DNA of 64,000 nucleotides from Polytrichum commune (taxonomy: Eukaryota > Streptophyta > Polytrichopsida > Polytrichales > Polytrichaceae): positions 33,170,001-33,234,000 of the forward strand of contig OX485804.1 of assembly GCA_950295325.1 (NCBI GenBank). Direction: 5' to 3'. Below the pieces are notes generated by a model, which searched no databases, was not told the DNA's origin, and saw only the letters and a program-made list of their open reading frames with translations. Shown piece after piece: positions 60,784-64,000 of the stretch. Each line of letters opens with the position of its first letter. Position 1 is the first letter of the stretch. The translations under genes and the position numbers were made by a program.

Positions 60784-62166
60784 TTTGCAAAAATTGCTTC
60801 GCTCACCATCTTGTACTATGTAATTGCATGATTTATATGCTAGGGGAAATGGCTAATCAGAAAAAGTAACCATTTAAGACCCACCTACCTTAAAACCCTG
60901 AACCCTGGCCATGCCATTTCCGTGCGTTGGGCCTCATCCCTGCTACGAACTTCCTCTTGAACTTATGGTCCACTTGCCATTCTGGAATCTGTAACTTAAC
61001 CTCGGGTCTCTCTGCTTGAGATGCGAACATTGCAAACTGCGAAGATCAAGTTATTCTGAGCGTGGGATTTCACCTCTGCGATTGGATTCCTGTGAGAGAT
61101 TTCTCAACCTACTTTGGTGAGAGTTTGAACTGTGCTTGAGGAGATGCGTGGACTGTGCGATCCTGCGAGCTCTCCATTGTATCGGAGGGGATTTTAAAAA
61201 TTAGAATGAAAATGATTAATATTAATAATTGTTATTAGAACTTTACAGGGAGTCGTGAAAATTCCGTCATTGATTGATTGATTCATTGGGGCCTAACTTA
61301 TTGGTTAGCTGTCCTTGATGCATTCATGTCGTCTCGAAGAGAAGCTCTCAGCCCGCATGCACTGTCGTAGAAAGGTGGAGGCAATGTTGGGAGGATTTCT
61401 TTTTCGTCCTCTTGTGGCGGAGGCTTTTTTTTGATTGGTGTCGTCGTGAAGAACTTGTGCGTGAGTGAGAAAATCGCATTGAAGGTAGAGGTCTCACAAG
61501 TTTGGGCGATTTCCAGGTGATGCGTTGATATTTGCGGTAGTTTGTGATTTTCAAGCGAATCGGGTTAAGGTTTTTGAAGACATCCAGTATTGGTGACACA
61601 GGAGTCTCGTTCTGCTTCTCGAAGACACCAAAATCTGTAGCTAAGGGATTTTGTTTGCTTCTGCTCCTATCTAGGGATTGCATCGTAGAGCGCTTATATT
61701 CGCGGTTCACGAAGTTTTTAGGCAGGATTCCGACTTGTCCTTGGCCTCTGGATTGCGGAGTGAACAAGGATCATGTCCAACTTTTTGAACAATCTCATCT
61801 TCTCTTCTTCGAATCCCTTCCTGTGTTTTTGACGGACATAACATTCTTAAGTAGCTTATTTAGGTCCTAATTCAAATCGAATAATTCCAAGCTAATTCAG
61901 ATAACCTAAGAATGATTCCACTGGGAACGCACATCTTCAATTGAATCTTGGTATATGGAAGAAGACTTTGTATCCGAAGATAGGTGACAATGAGGTGTCA
62001 ACTAGTGAGAGCTTGCCACTTGACTATGCTCGGCATTCATGCATGTACTCGAAGACCTTGATTCTTGGAAACTTATTCTTGAACCTAGAATATGAAGAGA
62101 ACTTCCTCACGCATGCTTAAGAATGTTTTGTAGTGCTAAACTCACCTTCTCGTTTCCCCTTTGCAG
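60784..62166. other. Probable 5' leader and promoter region of the second carbonic anhydrase gene
   Basis: CTTTGCAG at 62159-62166 is a good acceptor after a pyrimidine tract, so an upstream leader exon is likely, perhaps within 61.0-61.6 kb. No TATA box could be assigned with confidence. The long minus-strand frame at 61348-61767 has no family resemblance and is not called. Confidence 0.35.
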
Positions 62167-62253
62167 CATTCATTGCGAAAAACTCGAGGCTGAGCTTGTG
62201 TCCGGCTTTCGGACACATTGACACCAAGTTCTCAGGTGGTAGCAATCCAATTA

Positions 62254-63604
62254 ATGGAGACTTTACAGCTTGGTTTAGGAATTTCATTATCCAGTTCATT
62301 CATTCCGAGGTTTGATACCACTCTTAAGGAATTGGGCAGCGCGGAAGCAGCGGCAGTAAGAATGGGGTCAAGAATGAGATCATTGAAACTAATTTGTTCA
62401 GCCTGGAACCCCTGTGTATGTAAAGTTGGTGGGTCAGTATGGAGGCCCTTAATTTTGGAGAATGGGAGACAACCTGGACACGTGGCAAGGGCTGGGCAGC
62501 TGAGAGGCTTGGGAATTTCTTTGAAGAAAGGGTATGTTATGAAGGACCATGTTATCGTTGACGAGAATCATCCTGCGGAAAGCACAGGCGATGTTATTGA
62601 GAAGCTGAAGGTGGGGTTCAAGAAATTCAAGGAAGGAGATTACAGGTGTGTGGATTTCTACTAACATGTGAATTTGCAGTTTCCAGGCCGATGCTGTTGT
62701 TTGCTATCAAATGGAGTTGTCCTTTAACTTAACATGACTTTTGGTTGGGATTTAGTAGTTTTGCATACACTACCTTCCACATGCTGTAAGTTTTCAGTAC
62801 ATGCTTGGAGGTAGTGTGGAGGTTTGAATGAAGAATAACATTCTGTGTTGGTTTGTTGAGTGTCAAAACTCATTTTGGCATGCCAAGAGGTGCTAAAAGG
62901 AGTTTGGCCCTTAATGAAATGAATAGGTTGCTCTCCATTCAATGCCCTACACTACCTGCGAGCATGCACCACAAGTGGAAAGAAATTATGTGTATTATAT
63001 GCAACACTACCAATCAAATATCACAGGGGACTGACTCCCGTCGGAAAGCCCCATTTGAGATAATGTATGCAGCATGAATTAGTGCCACAGGAGAAAATGG
63101 TTCATGGAGTGCATGGACTTTACAGCAGATTTAGTGATATTATATGGGATGTTGGGATTAGTTTAAGTAATGTCTCCCACTCCATCCATTTCAAAGGATA
63201 GTCACAAGTTTGATTCCAGGATGGAAGCTATAAAATAAGTGTCATGGATGAGGTTTCTTTGCAGATGACTCTCTGAAGTTTAGGGTATGCAATTTGTTGC
63301 TTCTTTGCTATGTGCAGGAACAAGCCAGAGTTGTACGCCAAGCTTGCAGAAGGACAGGAACCAAAGGTATCACAGCAGATCAGAAATCAGAACATGCCTC
63401 ATGTTTTTCGATTTTGATGTGGAGGGTGTGCAAAGTCTGCATGTATTGATTGGTTTTGTGCTGTTGTGGTATTTTGATGTGTAGGTGATGATGATAACAT
63501 GTGCAGACTCTCGTGTGTGCCCCACAATGCTCCATGGTCTTGAAGCTGGTGAAGCTTTCATTGTGAGGAATGTTGCCAACATGGTACCACCATGTGAAGG
63601 ATCG
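62254..63604 (+). CDS. Beta-carbonic anhydrase, second copy, cut by window edge
   Basis: Three exons are visible: 62254-62645, 63318-63366 and 63485-63604. The gene continues past 64000. Exon 2 (49 nt) and exon 3 (120 nt) have exactly the lengths and phases of the complete gene at 40863. The zinc-site motif [13 protein letters not shown] (Cys153, Asp155, Arg157) is present; the His-x-x-Cys half lies beyond the window. VVVDENH in the first gene corresponds to VIVDENH here, and the linker [15 protein letters not shown] is closer to the canonical plant form. The N-terminus is unlike that of the first gene. ATG 62254 is the first after the acceptor at 62166; Met at 62362 is an alternative. Targeting is not clear. 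It is no evidence of a pseudogene: frames and junctions are intact. Confidence 0.88.
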
Positions 63605-64000
63605 GTATGTGGACAAGTTGATTGAAACCCACATGTGCCTTCACTTTTTCTAGGTGGGAGCAATCAAATGTGCATAGCATCCTTAAGTAGTGTTGCCACT
63701 GTTCACGCAAAACAATAATCACCAATTCCTCATCTAGGACTCGTTGATTGTGATCACCATCTACTGATCGCCACTGGCCCCTTTTCTAGTATCAACACAC
63801 ATTCATAGTTCCCCCCCCCCCCCTTAAAAAAATCAAAAAATAAATACAATAATGAATGTCATTTGTCATTTGGGACTCTCAAAATCATGGGAGTGGTTTG
63901 TGGATTAGGCATATGTTGTGGCGACTTCTAATTGGATATGCCAATACAAAAGTCTGACCTACACAAGAATGTGACTCATTTGCCTTATTTAAGAGAGGCT
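63605..64000. other. Intron 3 of the second carbonic anhydrase gene
   Basis: After donor G|GTATGTGG at 63604/63605 no further exon was found before the window ends. In the first gene this intron is 265 bp. Here it exceeds 395 bp, with a C-run at about 63811-63822. Confidence 0.6.

Noticed and set aside
61348-61767. 139-codon minus-strand frame, basic composition
   Set aside because: It lies opposite the probable leader of the second carbonic anhydrase gene, starts at no supported ATG context and resembles no family.

Overview
The window is nuclear DNA of a land plant. The evidence is intron-split genes with GT-AG junctions, plant-specific families (HR-like lesion-inducing protein, plant-type L-cysteine desulfhydrase, plastid-type beta-carbonic anhydrase), a tRNA-derived SINE, and many short non-autonomous DNA transposons. 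The lineage cannot be fixed from sequence alone. Compact introns and about one gene per 13 kb would fit a bryophyte or another non-seed plant, but this is a weak inference. No bacterial operons, CRISPR arrays, rRNA genes or functional tRNA genes were seen.

Layout. Bases 1-497 are a 188-bp tandem repeat cut by the window edge. From 0.5 to 10.3 kb is gene-poor DNA holding a complete SINE with a 12-bp target duplication (4466-4836), two copies of a TA-flanked MITE, a frameshifted LINE remnant on the minus strand (about 6780-7292), and a repeat carrying a nested foldback (9340-9845). From 10.4 to 26.7 kb is the gene-dense part. It holds an HR-like lesion-inducing membrane protein (+, 5 coding exons), a PLP-dependent L-cysteine desulfhydrase (-, 3 exons, with a 392-residue low-complexity N-terminal extension), and a large zinc-ribbon/acidic protein (-, 11 exons, 1094 aa). 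In the last of these, a roughly 210-bp exon+intron unit encoding a DPFPWP motif has been tandemly duplicated. From 26.7 to 40.8 kb no convincing gene was found; this stretch holds a PIF/Harbinger-like element with TTA duplications, a foldback and microsatellites.

From 40.8 kb to the end is a beta-carbonic anhydrase neighbourhood. One complete gene (40863-44173, 7 exons, 308 aa) and one gene cut by the window edge (62254 onward) share the same intron positions, phases and internal exon lengths. An orphan copy of their 49-nt second exon lies between them at 46820-46868. The 18 kb between the genes contains a diverged direct duplication of about 1.5-1.8 kb, a second Harbinger-like element, several hairpins and a three-layer nested insertion. 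In that insertion a truncated SINE carries a MULE-like foldback with a 9-bp duplication in its body and a pogo/Tigger-like element with TA duplication in its TATC tail.

The genes do not form a pathway. Carbonic anhydrase and cysteine desulfhydrase act in carbon and sulfur metabolism respectively, and their proximity appears incidental. Every multi-exon model rests on reading splice sites and frames by eye; the internal junctions preserve frame, which supports them.
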